Part shown: piece after piece, positions 34,582-44,086 of the stretch
Numbering within the stretch: the first letter of the stretch is position 1
How the letters are laid out: every line of letters begins with the position of its first letter
DNA from: Faecalicatena contorta
GTDB lineage: Bacteria > Bacillota > Clostridia > Lachnospirales > Lachnospiraceae
Reading direction: 5' to 3'
Length of the DNA: 63,560 nucleotides
Assembly (NCBI RefSeq): GCF_021531995.1
Contig: NZ_JAFBIZ010000003.1
Span: 1-63,560 of the forward strand
Position numbers and translations under genes: made by a program
Notes under the pieces: generated by a model
Told to the model about the DNA's origin: nothing
The model's database searches: none
What the model saw: the letters and a program-made list of their open reading frames with translations, nothing else

Positions 34582-35823
34582 CTACCGCATATACCGGAAA
34601 TCCCATACATTCTCTCTGACGCTTAAGGCCTCGAATTCCGGCCAGGCCGTCACAATCGCCAGTCTGTCACAATTGTCAAGCATTGCATCCAGACTTCCGG
34701 GACAGGTGACCTGAAGTTCCGGATAGTGCTTTAAAAATTCCTCTTCTGCCAGCGGATCATATGCCATAACGGAGGTCACGCCCCGCCTCTTAAGACATGC
34801 AATAATCCTGGCGGCCGGTGTATCCCGCACATCGTCGGTAAACGGCTTAAAGGCCAACCCCAGGATTCCAACCGTCTCTCCCGGTTTACTTTCTTTCAAA
34901 ATCCGCTCACAGATCCGTTCCGGCATATCCTGATTCGTCCGGATCACAGACTGAAGGATCGGCATATCAGCACCCGCCTGTGTTCCCGCGTACCACATTG
35001 CCTGCGTATCCTTCGGAAGACAATAACCTCCATATCCGCATCCCGGATACACATAAGAAGACATCATGTTCTGCTCCCATCGCCGATCCTTATGCAAAAT
35101 ATGAAAGGCCCGTCCGATCTCCACATCCCGGATCTGATCTGCGGCACCTGCCATCTCATTCGAATAACTGATCATCGTCGCGAGCATCGTATTCGACAGA
35201 TACTTGATGAATTCCGCCGTTGTCGGATTCACTCTCTCGATCGGTGCAGAAAAGTTCTGATATACCTTCGCTGCCTGCGCATATCCTCTGTCTGTAAATG
35301 CACCGATCACGAGTCGATCCGCATTCATGAAATCCTCCCAGCATCTGCCCTCCCGCAGGAACTCCGGATTGTTGGCAAGCTCCACATCTACTCCCGGCAC
35401 CAGCCCGCATCTGTTAACAAGCGGCCACACCTGATCTCTAAGCGTTCCCGGGGGAACGGTAGACTTCACGATCAGCGTTGTCCCGGAATGTTTGGGAAGC
35501 AGCGACAGTGTCTCTTCTATTGCCATTGTAAGATAAGTAAGATCTGCACTTCCGTTTTCACCAATCGGGGTTCCCACACAATAGAACACACACTCGCTTT
35601 TCTCTGCGGCACCCTTTTGTTCCCCCTGCATATACAGATTTCTGTTCAGTGTCTGTTCCAGATACTCCTGCATTCCCGGCTCATAAAACGGAAGTTTCCC
35701 ACTTTCAATCCGCTTTCTTCTATTTTCATCTTTTTCAATTCCATACACCTGATGCCCTTTTGCGGCAAACCCCACCGCAGCAGTCAGACCTACGAAACCC
35801 ATGCCGACAACCGTAATTACCAT
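34582..35823 (-). CDS. UDP-glucose/GDP-mannose dehydrogenase family protein
   Basis: NAD-dependent four-electron oxidation of a nucleotide hexose to the uronic acid. The 413-residue protein has the N-terminal GMGFVGL Rossmann motif, STVPPGT and NPEFLREG. The catalytic cysteine is in GCGYGGYCLPKDTQA and the C-terminal UDP-binding domain includes LGLAFKPFTDDVRDTPA. Because the next enzyme is a UDP-glucuronate-decarboxylase type, UDP-glucose 6-dehydrogenase is the favoured assignment. I take the ATG at 35823 (GGAGG, 7 bp). It overlaps the end of the previous gene by 7 bp. Confidence 0.9.
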   Translation of the reverse strand: MVITVVGMGFVGLTAAVGFAAKGHQVYGIEKDENRRKRIESGKLPFYEPGMQEYLEQTLNRNLYMQGEQKGAAEKSECVFYCVGTPIGENGSADLTYLTMAIEETLSLLPKHSGTTLIVKSTVPPGTLRDQVWPLVNRCGLVPGVDVELANNPEFLREGRCWEDFMNADRLVIGAFTDRGYAQAAKVYQNFSAPIERVNPTTAEFIKYLSNTMLATMISYSNEMAGAADQIRDVEIGRAFHILHKDRRWEQNMMSSYVYPGCGYGGYCLPKDTQAMWYAGTQAGADMPILQSVIRTNQDMPERICERILKESKPGETVGILGLAFKPFTDDVRDTPAARIIACLKRRGVTSVMAYDPLAEEEFLKHYPELQVTCPGSLDAMLDNCDRLAIVTAWPEFEALSVRENVWDFRYMR

Positions 35824-36905
35824 GTCCATTCCTCCTCAAGATGCTCTCTGTATTCCGACAAAAAAGTCAGGAAGCGGTACATCCCTTCCTCTGTTGAAAA
35901 GACCGGACGATACCCCAGTTTTTCCTGAGCATAAGACAGATCCGGGCAACGTCTCCTCGGATTGTCCGTCAGGAAATCCGGATCTTCTGAAGTCCTGAAA
36001 TCTACGCTTCCATGATAGTCAAAAGATTCCTTCCCGATCGCAGCACAAAGCTTCGCATATTCCAGAATCGTAAGTTCAGGAGAATCCATTCCTATGTTGA
36101 AAACATCAAATGCTCCCTGGGCGGCTGCTTTCAAAATCCATGTGATTGCATCCGATATATAACAAAAAGTTCTGGTCGGAGTTCCGTCAGAATAGACCGG
36201 AATATCCTGATCCAGAATCACTGCCTTTACACAGTCGGTCGGAATTCTTCCATCATTCAGTTTCATTCCCGGGCCGAAGATATTGAACGGCCTTAAGATT
36301 ACACACGGAACCTGATATCTGCCTGCAAACACCTGACATAACGTCTCTGAATATCGCTTTGCCTCATCATAACAGGCTCTTGGCCCCACACAACTGACTC
36401 TTCCCCACTGTTTTTCGCTGGTCGGAATCTGAGAATCATCCGGAGAACCATAGATCTCACTGCTTGAGAAATAGCAAAATGTCCGAAGGTTTTTATCCTT
36501 GTAATATTCCAGAAGATTTCGACATCCTTCGACATTGGCGTCCATAGTGAGAAGCGGATTCTCCCGGTACGCAACCGGAGACGCCAGTGAAGCCATGTGA
36601 AATACATGCGTTACTTCTTCTGCATCCTCGATCTCCTCAAGATCCATCACAGCGATGTCCCTTTGATAAAATTCCAGTTTTCCTTCTTCTACCAGACGCC
36701 TCATCCAGTTTGGATAGCCAAGCCAGCAATTATCAATTCCAATAATTCTCCGGGCGTCAGCATACCGGATCAGATAATGCAGAAACTCATATCCGATGGA
36801 TCCCGCACATCCTGTAACCAATATTACTCCGCCCTTATAAAACTCTTTTTCCTTCGTACTCAATGAACACCGTATGGTATTCAGATCTTCTTCCAGTATT
36901 CTCAT
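35817..36905 (-). CDS. NAD-dependent epimerase/dehydratase, UDP-glucuronate decarboxylase-like
   Basis: Extended SDR of 362 residues. The NAD motif is ILVTGCAGSIGYEF. The active site reads SSSEIYGSPDDSQ and GPRACYDEAKRYSETLC (Tyr and Lys of YxxxK), both very close to UDP-xylose synthases. NIFGPGMKLNDGR and the C-terminal substrate part agree. With the dehydrogenase gene after it, this would give a nucleotide pentose (xylose type) from nucleotide glucose. Start at 36905 after AGAAGGAC, 2 bp behind the nucleotidyltransferase stop. Other 4,6-dehydratase-like activities cannot be excluded. Confidence 0.85.
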   Translation of the reverse strand: MRILEEDLNTIRCSLSTKEKEFYKGGVILVTGCAGSIGYEFLHYLIRYADARRIIGIDNCWLGYPNWMRRLVEEGKLEFYQRDIAVMDLEEIEDAEEVTHVFHMASLASPVAYRENPLLTMDANVEGCRNLLEYYKDKNLRTFCYFSSSEIYGSPDDSQIPTSEKQWGRVSCVGPRACYDEAKRYSETLCQVFAGRYQVPCVILRPFNIFGPGMKLNDGRIPTDCVKAVILDQDIPVYSDGTPTRTFCYISDAITWILKAAAQGAFDVFNIGMDSPELTILEYAKLCAAIGKESFDYHGSVDFRTSEDPDFLTDNPRRRCPDLSYAQEKLGYRPVFSTEEGMYRFLTFLSEYREHLEEEWTW

Positions 36906-36907
36906 AT

Positions 36908-37672
36908 CTATCTGTCCTTCTTCTGATTGATCCAGGGAGCATTTCCCTTCTCCCACAATGCACACAAATATTTTTTCTCCTGCAGGGTATCCATACACTG
37001 CCAGAAGCCATCATGATAGTATGCCATCAACTTCCCGGTCTCCGACAGCGGCACCAGCACATCCTTTTCCAGTTGTTCCATCTGATCCGTCAGGAACTCA
37101 AAAATCTCCGGTTCCATGACCATAAACCCGCCATTAATCAACGGTGCATCCTTCCGCTCCTTCTCTCTCAAAGCATTGACCCGGCCATCCTTTGCAATCT
37201 CGAGTATCCCGAACCGGGGTTCCGGTCGCACTGCTGTCAGAGTCACCATGCCGCATCGCTGCCTGTGAAATCTGATCACATCTTCCATCTCTACAGAACA
37301 CAGACCATCGCAGTAAGTCAGCAGGAACGTCTCATGCTCCAGATAAGGCTCTGCCATACGCAGCCTGGCTGCACTTCCTGTATCCTCCCCTGTATCCAGT
37401 ATACGAACACGGGCATACGGAAGATCCACGGTCATACATGCACCTTCCGACTTACAGGACACTACTTCCTGTCTTTTTCTGAAATATTCTGATATCATCT
37501 CGCTCTTATAGCCGGTCAGAATCAAAAAATCCCGATAGCCCTGGCTCTGAAAGCCTTCCATGATATGTTCTAAGATCGGTTTTTCTCCGACTTTCGTTAA
37601 TGCTTTCGGACGAAACTGCGTCTCCTCCAGAAGGCGCGTCCCTTTCCCACCTGCCAGTATCACTGTCAGCAT
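36908..37672 (-). CDS. Sugar-1-phosphate nucleotidyltransferase (RfbF-like)
   Basis: First gene of the operon, 254 residues. It activates a sugar 1-phosphate with an NTP. The N-terminal signature LTVILAGGKGTRLLEETQFR matches glucose-1-phosphate cytidylyltransferases best. So do VDTGEDTG-like RILDTGEDTGSAARLR, LTYCDGL, TLTAVRPEPRFGIL, INGGFMV and YHDGFWQCMDTL. Whether it uses CTP or another nucleotide is not certain. Together with the following SDR and dehydrogenase it supplies the glycosyl donor for the three GT2 enzymes. It lies directly behind a consensus promoter. Confidence 0.87.
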   Translation of the reverse strand: MLTVILAGGKGTRLLEETQFRPKALTKVGEKPILEHIMEGFQSQGYRDFLILTGYKSEMISEYFRKRQEVVSCKSEGACMTVDLPYARVRILDTGEDTGSAARLRMAEPYLEHETFLLTYCDGLCSVEMEDVIRFHRQRCGMVTLTAVRPEPRFGILEIAKDGRVNALREKERKDAPLINGGFMVMEPEIFEFLTDQMEQLEKDVLVPLSETGKLMAYYHDGFWQCMDTLQEKKYLCALWEKGNAPWINQKKDR

Positions 37673-37718
37673 ACCCTCATACTCCTTTTTTCGTCATCCT
37701 TCAAACACACTTACACAA

Positions 37719-37747
37719 ATTATATCCCTCATTTTCATGCTTTGCAA
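37719..37747 (-). promoter_or_regulatory. Promoter of the 15-gene biosynthetic operon
   Basis: Minus strand TTGCAA (37742-37747), exactly 17 bp, TATAAT (37719-37724), 47 bp before the first start codon. It is the only convincing promoter I see between 37.7 and 22.4 kb on this strand. Confidence 0.8.
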
Positions 37748-37766
37748 CAAAGTAGAAACTAACCAA

Positions 37767-37800
37767 AAAGCGCCGTCAGGATTTCTCTCGACGGCACTTT
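37767..37800 (-). terminator. Terminator of the RyR/TIR operon
   Basis: Minus-strand stem AAAGTGCCGTC/GACGGCGCTTT (one G-U pair) with a 12-nt loop running into TTTTTGG, 30 bp after the RyR-domain gene. It insulates the biosynthetic operon. Confidence 0.85.
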
Positions 37801-37830
37801 ACTCTTGCTCTGTAATTTCAAGTACGCCAC

Positions 37831-40143
37831 TTAGCGCTCTTCGCACTTGAAGCGAGGGACACCCCATCTGAAAGTTGTAAGATATCTATGTGCTTCTTCC
37901 TGATATTTCTCCTCTTTTTCTGTCCGAATAATTCCATAACAGCACCTTTGAATCTCTTCCGCAAGATTTCTTCTCTCTTCAGAAGTAATCACATCTTTTT
38001 TCTCTTCATATATCTTTCCATAATAGTGAAGCAGGTCTGTCAGACGGCAGATCACACATTCTCCTTCCATCGCCAGTGTTCCAAAGATACGGATTCCCTT
38101 CGGACCGCACCATGCTCCTCCTACTATTTCTCCTATATGATCAACCAGCTCGACATCTGACTGCACGTAATCCGGATAATAAGATCCTGTTCCCTTTTCC
38201 TCATTTACTTCAACGATCATGTCATCTACTTCCTGAAGCGTTGCAGTTTTCGGGTCTTCACTCACAATCGGTACAAGTGCCGGATGCATCTTCATCAGAT
38301 AATTCTGATTCTTGAACTCTTCACAGTATCCTTCATAACACGCCCGGATATCCTCCAGTGAGGTGCCTCCTCTGGTCGACAGATGCCACCCCTCTGTCCG
38401 GACATACGCCATCCATCTCTCATGCTCCAGATTATAGAAATCAGCGCATTTTCCCGATGCTTCTCTGGAAAAATTCACAGGCCGGATCCAATCCGTGTAC
38501 AACTTCTTCTCATCCCGACCATTCGGCACTCGAAGGACTCCATACCCCATTTCCCATAACTTACTGCTGATATGCATTCCATTCGCGATACTTGATCTAC
38601 GGTTACACTGCTTCTGGTAAAAGTTCTGGACCGCATATCTGCGCTCCTTCTCGTCGGAATCTCCCGTCAGCCGGAAGTAGTGTGATTGTACTCCAAGACC
38701 CAGATATTCAGATACAAATGCCGCATCCGAACAACTTCCGTAATACATGCCGCTACTTCCAAACGGAACAATATCGTAATACAGCCGTGTTTTATTTCTC
38801 GTATTTTCACACATCTCCCATACTGCAGCTCTTTTTCTTCTACTTCGTATATGAGCACAGATAAATGGCTGATCCTGCCGGCGTGACGAATAAAAATATC
38901 TTCTCAGCCGCACAGCAGCCCTGATAGTATCTTCGTCGTCTCCCAGTGCTGAGACACAATAACTGATGTTCTCCAGCGTATCCAGATACGATCTGATCCT
39001 GCTGCTGAAAATATTCCCTTTGTGAATGTGAATCTTATAGCCTGCGGCCTCTGAAAATAACTCCGGACATTCTTCTTCCAGTTTTTTCCGGATCAGATTG
39101 CCCTTGAGATCAATCAGATGAATCTCAAGATCATATGCTTCCATCTGGCCACACCATACCGCCGCCTTTAAGAATTCTGTTCCCGCCTTTCCTCCGCCTA
39201 TGATCAGAAGTGCAAGTGTCTCCTTTGCCCCATTGTCACGATGCGGATACAGATTTGTATACAGCGGATGCTGATAAAGATGTTCATACACAGCATCTCT
39301 GACTTCATCCACCAGGACCACCCGCAGTTCCTGCTTTTCTTTTGCATCCAGCAGGATCTCCGCTTCTGCGCTCGTCGCATAACAGTGAATCTCCACATTT
39401 CTCTGATTCAGCCTTGCAGTCGTATACCAGGCAGCAGCGCCCGTCATGTTATCCACCATCTGCAGCGTATGTTCCACATTCTCATCTTCGTTATCCGAGA
39501 TCAGGAAATATGTAATAAAACGTGCCTGATTTCTGAGTCTGAGATGCGTGATCTCTTCCGGAAGAAGAATGGCATTCAACTCCCTTGCGCTCTCTTCCAG
39601 ATCCATATTCAAACTGTCCTTTTTATCAGAGCAGCAAAATACAATCTCTACCTTTTGTCCTTCTTTTCTCGCATAATTCCACATATCCGACGCAATTTCA
39701 ATGGAATGCGTATTCAGCTCGGAAAATACGAACAGATTCCTTCTGCTCTTCATCCGCAGGCGAAACCGTTCAAAAGAGTTGGAAAAATACTGCAGAACGA
39801 CCGTCAGTGTAAATACCGGTGCAAGCAGATACAGTCCGCATACCAGCACCTTGTACGGCACCAGCAGATTTCCCAGCGTCTGCACCGGAAGCTCCCCTGC
39901 AATATCCACCACTCCCGTATCGACTACAAACATGCGGATGCTGTGGGAGATACTCATCGCAAGTGCAAATCCCACATGCTCTCCTCTTAACATAACCGGA
40001 AAACACGTCACAACCGAAGCCAGGAATACACCTGCTCCAAGATACTTTACCTGATTCTTTCCACGATTTCGACTGACCAGATATGTCACAGCTCCTGCTG
40101 CCACCAGCATCAGCGCCAGTCCGAAACAAACTCTCCATATCAT
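37831..40143 (-). CDS. Membrane protein with RCK/TrkA-N-like domains and a RyR domain
   Basis: Protein of 770 residues. Three N-terminal hydrophobic helices (about 5-25, 32-52, 92-118) precede two Rossmann-like parts, NLFVFSELNTHSIEIASDMW and ALLIIGGGKAGTEFLKAA. These resemble the RCK/TrkA-N regulatory domains of potassium channels. Near 550-600 lies a RyR-type segment with NLEHERWMAYVRTEGW (571-586), the signature of the small ryanodine-receptor repeat found in some bacterial signalling proteins. It would sense a nucleotide or ion at the membrane. It is 15 bp downstream of the TIR-propeller gene, in the same operon. Confidence 0.7.
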   Translation of the reverse strand: MIWRVCFGLALMLVAAGAVTYLVSRNRGKNQVKYLGAGVFLASVVTCFPVMLRGEHVGFALAMSISHSIRMFVVDTGVVDIAGELPVQTLGNLLVPYKVLVCGLYLLAPVFTLTVVLQYFSNSFERFRLRMKSRRNLFVFSELNTHSIEIASDMWNYARKEGQKVEIVFCCSDKKDSLNMDLEESARELNAILLPEEITHLRLRNQARFITYFLISDNEDENVEHTLQMVDNMTGAAAWYTTARLNQRNVEIHCYATSAEAEILLDAKEKQELRVVLVDEVRDAVYEHLYQHPLYTNLYPHRDNGAKETLALLIIGGGKAGTEFLKAAVWCGQMEAYDLEIHLIDLKGNLIRKKLEEECPELFSEAAGYKIHIHKGNIFSSRIRSYLDTLENISYCVSALGDDEDTIRAAVRLRRYFYSSRRQDQPFICAHIRSRRKRAAVWEMCENTRNKTRLYYDIVPFGSSGMYYGSCSDAAFVSEYLGLGVQSHYFRLTGDSDEKERRYAVQNFYQKQCNRRSSIANGMHISSKLWEMGYGVLRVPNGRDEKKLYTDWIRPVNFSREASGKCADFYNLEHERWMAYVRTEGWHLSTRGGTSLEDIRACYEGYCEEFKNQNYLMKMHPALVPIVSEDPKTATLQEVDDMIVEVNEEKGTGSYYPDYVQSDVELVDHIGEIVGGAWCGPKGIRIFGTLAMEGECVICRLTDLLHYYGKIYEEKKDVITSEERRNLAEEIQRCCYGIIRTEKEEKYQEEAHRYLTTFRWGVPRFKCEER

Positions 40144-40158
40144 CTGTACATCCTCCTG

Positions 40159-43100
40159 TTACTCGGATATAAAATACTGCCTTTTCTCAGCATCACTTAA
40201 TGTATCTCCGTCCAGCACCTGTTCCGCACGTGCCCTCAGTTCCCGGTAACTGTAGAACGGGCTGTAGGAACCTCCCGCGTTCTTTACAAATATTTCTCCT
40301 GCTTCAAAACTTGCACATCCATACGGGACATCCGCATAATGGTAGAAGCGTCCCTCATCATCCACATAGTACAGGCTGATCTGAGAAGTTAAAAAATAAT
40401 CGTCACTGATCATATAGCCGTCAAATATAATTCCGAAATAATGCTCATTTCCATCCACATAGATGTCATTTCCCCAGTTCCTCTGGTTATCCGTGTTCTG
40501 CATCCGGACTTCTCCGGTATCAACGTCCCACAGCGTCAGATACTGATCATCTCCACAGACCACCAGATATCTGTCATGATTCATATATTCAAAATCAATC
40601 TTATCAAAATACCCTACCGGAATCGACTGTGTGCGTATTCCTTTCTCCAGATCATAGATATCAACATTCCCTTCTCTGGAATAGACTGCAAGCGTAGAGC
40701 TTTCCTGTCCAAGTGTAACATCCTCGTCTGAAACAGGAATGGTCTCTTCTCCTTCGATGCTCTGCCACGACTCTTCTTCCACATTCCAAACCTTCAGCCA
40801 GTATTCTTCCTGCTCCATATCCTCCATTACCAGTATCAAGTACCTGTCGTCTGTCGTAATCTGTACATCCTGTATATATTCCTCTACAGTAATCACCCGT
40901 TTATCATCCGGAACAGTAATTCCATCCGCTGTAACCTCTGTAATCACAAACGCTTCCCCCGCATACAGAGCCATCTGATCCACCATATGAAAGCTTCGGC
41001 TATCCCAGACCTGCCATCCTGTATCTGCCAGTTTCTTCTGCTCGACGAGTGTTCTGCCGGTATTCAGATCCGCAATAATCAGAGAACTCTCTATTCCATC
41101 AATCTTTTCAAACAATATACATGGCACTCCTTCAATATTTTGTGCCTGCAGGTTGTAAATCCAGGAATCATCCTCCTGGCAGACATATTCATATATCATT
41201 TCAGAAGTTCCCGGTTCATAGATACGCAGTCCCGAATCATCTATATCCCCGTGCGCAGCATAGAAAACACAACGATATACCCTGGTATCCCCGGAGCCTT
41301 CCGGAACAGAGAGATATTCTACTTTATTGATCTCTTTTTCCATGGACAGCGGCTCCATCTGCTCATCCCGGATGGTTCTCAAAAACACCACATTCCTGCT
41401 GTCTTCCACAAGCTGGATCACGCAATCCTTACTCTGACTGTATAACATACATAGCGTCTCTGAAGAAATGTCTCCTGCTCCATAATCAGTCGTTGTATTA
41501 TCCATCAGCGCAAGATAGATCCGACCATCCGAAAGCCCGATCAGGTACCGGTTTTCATCGTATTTTTCTACTCCCACGATATCTTCAGGATAGCTCTTCT
41601 CCCAAAGGATCTCTCCACTTTCCGGCCGAATCAGGATCAGACGGTCTTTCAACGACACCGCAAGAACCTTCTGCACCTCTCCATCAACTTCCATATCCGT
41701 CACCACCATTGTACACGGTTGGGAATAGGCACGAATATTGTAACTTTCCGATGTCCAGAGACACTGACCGGATTTTGCATCATACACAGCGATACGGTAA
41801 CTCCGATCCGGATCATCTACTATCTGCTCCTTACCATTGACATACTGGTAATGCACCGCTGCGATCCGTTCATTGTTGATCCATACCATAGCTGCCGTTT
41901 CAGCAGATGACAACATCCGGACACTTCCATCTTCCAGCGAAAGCAGGAACAGTCCTTTTTCCGGCAGTTTTGAATAATCCGTAGAAACCCCGATTGCCAG
42001 CATCGTTCCGTCGTCACTGAAGGAAAGCGCATTTGATGAATAGCAGCCATATGTTTCTTCCTCTGTATAATCCACCTTTTGCAGACAGCTTCCGCTCTCC
42101 AGATCATACACCCAGACTGTCTCTCCGTTGCTCAGTGCGATGCAGGAATCATCAACCGTGCACAGAAAAGATCCTGCGTAAAAGGCAGCTCCATCTTCCT
42201 CCCGAATCACCTTTTCCACACATTTTTCCTGCCAGTTCACACAGCGGATCTCTTGCTTCGATACCAGAACCGCCTCTTCCTCAGACCTCGGTGCAAACCA
42301 TACAAACTCGCCGTCGTCGTAATCTTCCAGATCTTCCGGACGTATCTTCCAGATGCAGTCTCCCGATTCCGTATCCAGAACATATGCATTTCCCATCTGA
42401 TCCAGGCAGAAATATGCGGTTCCTTCCGGACTCAGCATCTGAGATTTGTCACGCATCAGATTCACCGTCTGTCCTTCCATCTCATAAGATTTATCTGCTT
42501 TAAAATCTATCATAAGGGTATTATTATAGGAATACAGAGCATTATTGAGTGCATACATCTGCTCCGGTACCACCGGCTCTTCGGCATCCTCATCCTCCGG
42601 CACTATGGCAAGCGCCGTCTTCAAAGCTCCCGTCCTGTCTCCGGTATCCAGAAGCTCTCCCGAAATCCCCGCCAGATATCTTGCCTGGTTACGCCTTGCC
42701 TCCTGATACTGTTCATCCGTAACTGCCGCCTGATGAAATGCGTAGATGGTAAATAAGATTGCCAGTACTGCAATTCCTCCTACTGCCGCAAGAATTCTTC
42801 GAAACACATAGTCCCGGTGCCGCTGCCTTAAAGTATCATATGTACAGGAAAGCATCGGCGCAAGGATCCGCAGGAATTCTTCTTTTAACTTCTTTTCTGT
42901 CTCCTTCCTGTCTTTCCCTCTGACATCTGCGGCCATCGGCTCAATCTTTTTTCGCGCAACTTCCTCTGTTCCGTCCATCCGAAGAATCCGCTCCTCTTCA
43001 TAACAGAGAATCTCCGGAAATGCCTCTTCCGGCTCCCCCTCCACCAGAAGCGTCAGCACCTTCTCTTTTCCATGGGTCAGAAGAAATGTCTCGATCTCTC

Positions 43101-43920
43101 TCTGCACCCATTCAGATCGCAGAGAACGCGGAGAACAGATCACGATCAGATACTCGGAATGCTCCAGCGCTTCGCAGATATTGGAAGCAAGATTCGAAGC
43201 CAGAGGCAGTTCTTCTCTGTCCCGGAACACTCTTTCAATCTTCTTTTTTCCGGACAATTCCTGTATCTTCTTTGGCACACGGTAACGCTCCAGCATCGAA
43301 TGCAGCTTCTTTGCCACAAAAGCATCCGGTTCACTGTGACTGTAGCTGATGAATGCATCATAAGTAACCGCTGCTTTTTCCGGAATCACTTCATATGTTT
43401 TTTCAAATTCTTCCCTGTCCACAAAGTTAAACTCTGCATCACAGATATTTCCTTCCGAATCCCGCTCTGTCTCATAAAACACCAGCACAGCATCCCTGGC
43501 CGCAGACAGCTTCGTCCCCCAAAGCGGTGCCTGAAAGAAGCATTCCGGATGTCCCGGCTCCAAAGTAAGTCCCTTTTCTTCCATTAGAAATGTGATTTCC
43601 GGACACATCTCATCCTCCGCCGTCCAGATCATAAGATCTTCCGGCAGTTGTTCATATGTTTCTTCTTTCAAATGCCTGTGATGTTTTTCAAAATATTCTG
43701 CACGGTTCGGGTATGGCGTTCCGGAAGAATCAATCTTAATATAATCTCCGGGATAAGCGATCTCTCCCTCTCCGCTTTTTGCTTCCTGTGAAAATACTTC
43801 AAAGCTTCCGTCTTTCTTCTTTCTGATTCTGCCTTCCGCCATCAGTTTCTCTATCTCTTCGCTCTTTTCACCAAGTCTGAATGCCCGGATCACCAGAGCC
43901 TTTTTCCTTGCTTTCTTCAT
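40159..43920 (-). CDS. TIR-domain protein with transmembrane helix and beta-propeller
   Basis: Protein of 1253 residues. Residues 1-185 have no recognised domain. Residues 186-300 are a TIR domain (YDAFISYSHSEPDAFVAKKL) with SEWVQREIETF giving the putative NADase glutamate Glu275. One transmembrane helix follows (about 373-394). The rest, about 470-1230, is built of WD40/quinoprotein-like blades (repeats such as YRIAVYDAKSGQCLW and YLTLWDVDTGEV), probably outside the membrane. Ligand sensing by the propeller could control NAD cleavage inside. It is first in the operon with the RyR protein, divergent from a second TIR operon. A candidate -10 (TATACT) is at 43948-43953. Confidence 0.85.
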   Translation of the reverse strand: MKKARKKALVIRAFRLGEKSEEIEKLMAEGRIRKKKDGSFEVFSQEAKSGEGEIAYPGDYIKIDSSGTPYPNRAEYFEKHHRHLKEETYEQLPEDLMIWTAEDEMCPEITFLMEEKGLTLEPGHPECFFQAPLWGTKLSAARDAVLVFYETERDSEGNICDAEFNFVDREEFEKTYEVIPEKAAVTYDAFISYSHSEPDAFVAKKLHSMLERYRVPKKIQELSGKKKIERVFRDREELPLASNLASNICEALEHSEYLIVICSPRSLRSEWVQREIETFLLTHGKEKVLTLLVEGEPEEAFPEILCYEEERILRMDGTEEVARKKIEPMAADVRGKDRKETEKKLKEEFLRILAPMLSCTYDTLRQRHRDYVFRRILAAVGGIAVLAILFTIYAFHQAAVTDEQYQEARRNQARYLAGISGELLDTGDRTGALKTALAIVPEDEDAEEPVVPEQMYALNNALYSYNNTLMIDFKADKSYEMEGQTVNLMRDKSQMLSPEGTAYFCLDQMGNAYVLDTESGDCIWKIRPEDLEDYDDGEFVWFAPRSEEEAVLVSKQEIRCVNWQEKCVEKVIREEDGAAFYAGSFLCTVDDSCIALSNGETVWVYDLESGSCLQKVDYTEEETYGCYSSNALSFSDDGTMLAIGVSTDYSKLPEKGLFLLSLEDGSVRMLSSAETAAMVWINNERIAAVHYQYVNGKEQIVDDPDRSYRIAVYDAKSGQCLWTSESYNIRAYSQPCTMVVTDMEVDGEVQKVLAVSLKDRLILIRPESGEILWEKSYPEDIVGVEKYDENRYLIGLSDGRIYLALMDNTTTDYGAGDISSETLCMLYSQSKDCVIQLVEDSRNVVFLRTIRDEQMEPLSMEKEINKVEYLSVPEGSGDTRVYRCVFYAAHGDIDDSGLRIYEPGTSEMIYEYVCQEDDSWIYNLQAQNIEGVPCILFEKIDGIESSLIIADLNTGRTLVEQKKLADTGWQVWDSRSFHMVDQMALYAGEAFVITEVTADGITVPDDKRVITVEEYIQDVQITTDDRYLILVMEDMEQEEYWLKVWNVEEESWQSIEGEETIPVSDEDVTLGQESSTLAVYSREGNVDIYDLEKGIRTQSIPVGYFDKIDFEYMNHDRYLVVCGDDQYLTLWDVDTGEVRMQNTDNQRNWGNDIYVDGNEHYFGIIFDGYMISDDYFLTSQISLYYVDDEGRFYHYADVPYGCASFEAGEIFVKNAGGSYSPFYSYRELRARAEQVLDGDTLSDAEKRQYFISE

Positions 43921-44033
43921 AGCACCCTCCTCAGATTCTCTGTTTCCAGTATACCATGTTGCTCATGCTCTTACCAGCAGAAAACCCAAGCCTTTTCTTT
44001 CATCTTGATAATGAATCTTTTTTCCTTTTATAG

Positions 44034-44039
44034 TATAAT
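44034..44039 (+). promoter_or_regulatory. Candidate -10 box of the methyltransferase/TIR operon
   Basis: A perfect TATAAT in an A+T-rich stretch, 48 bp before the TTG start. No good -35 box lies at 16-18 bp, so the promoter may be weak or activator-dependent. Confidence 0.4.
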
Positions 44040-44086
44040 ATGATTAATTATGATAACGGTCGTATATTGACCAGGAGGTGTTTCGA

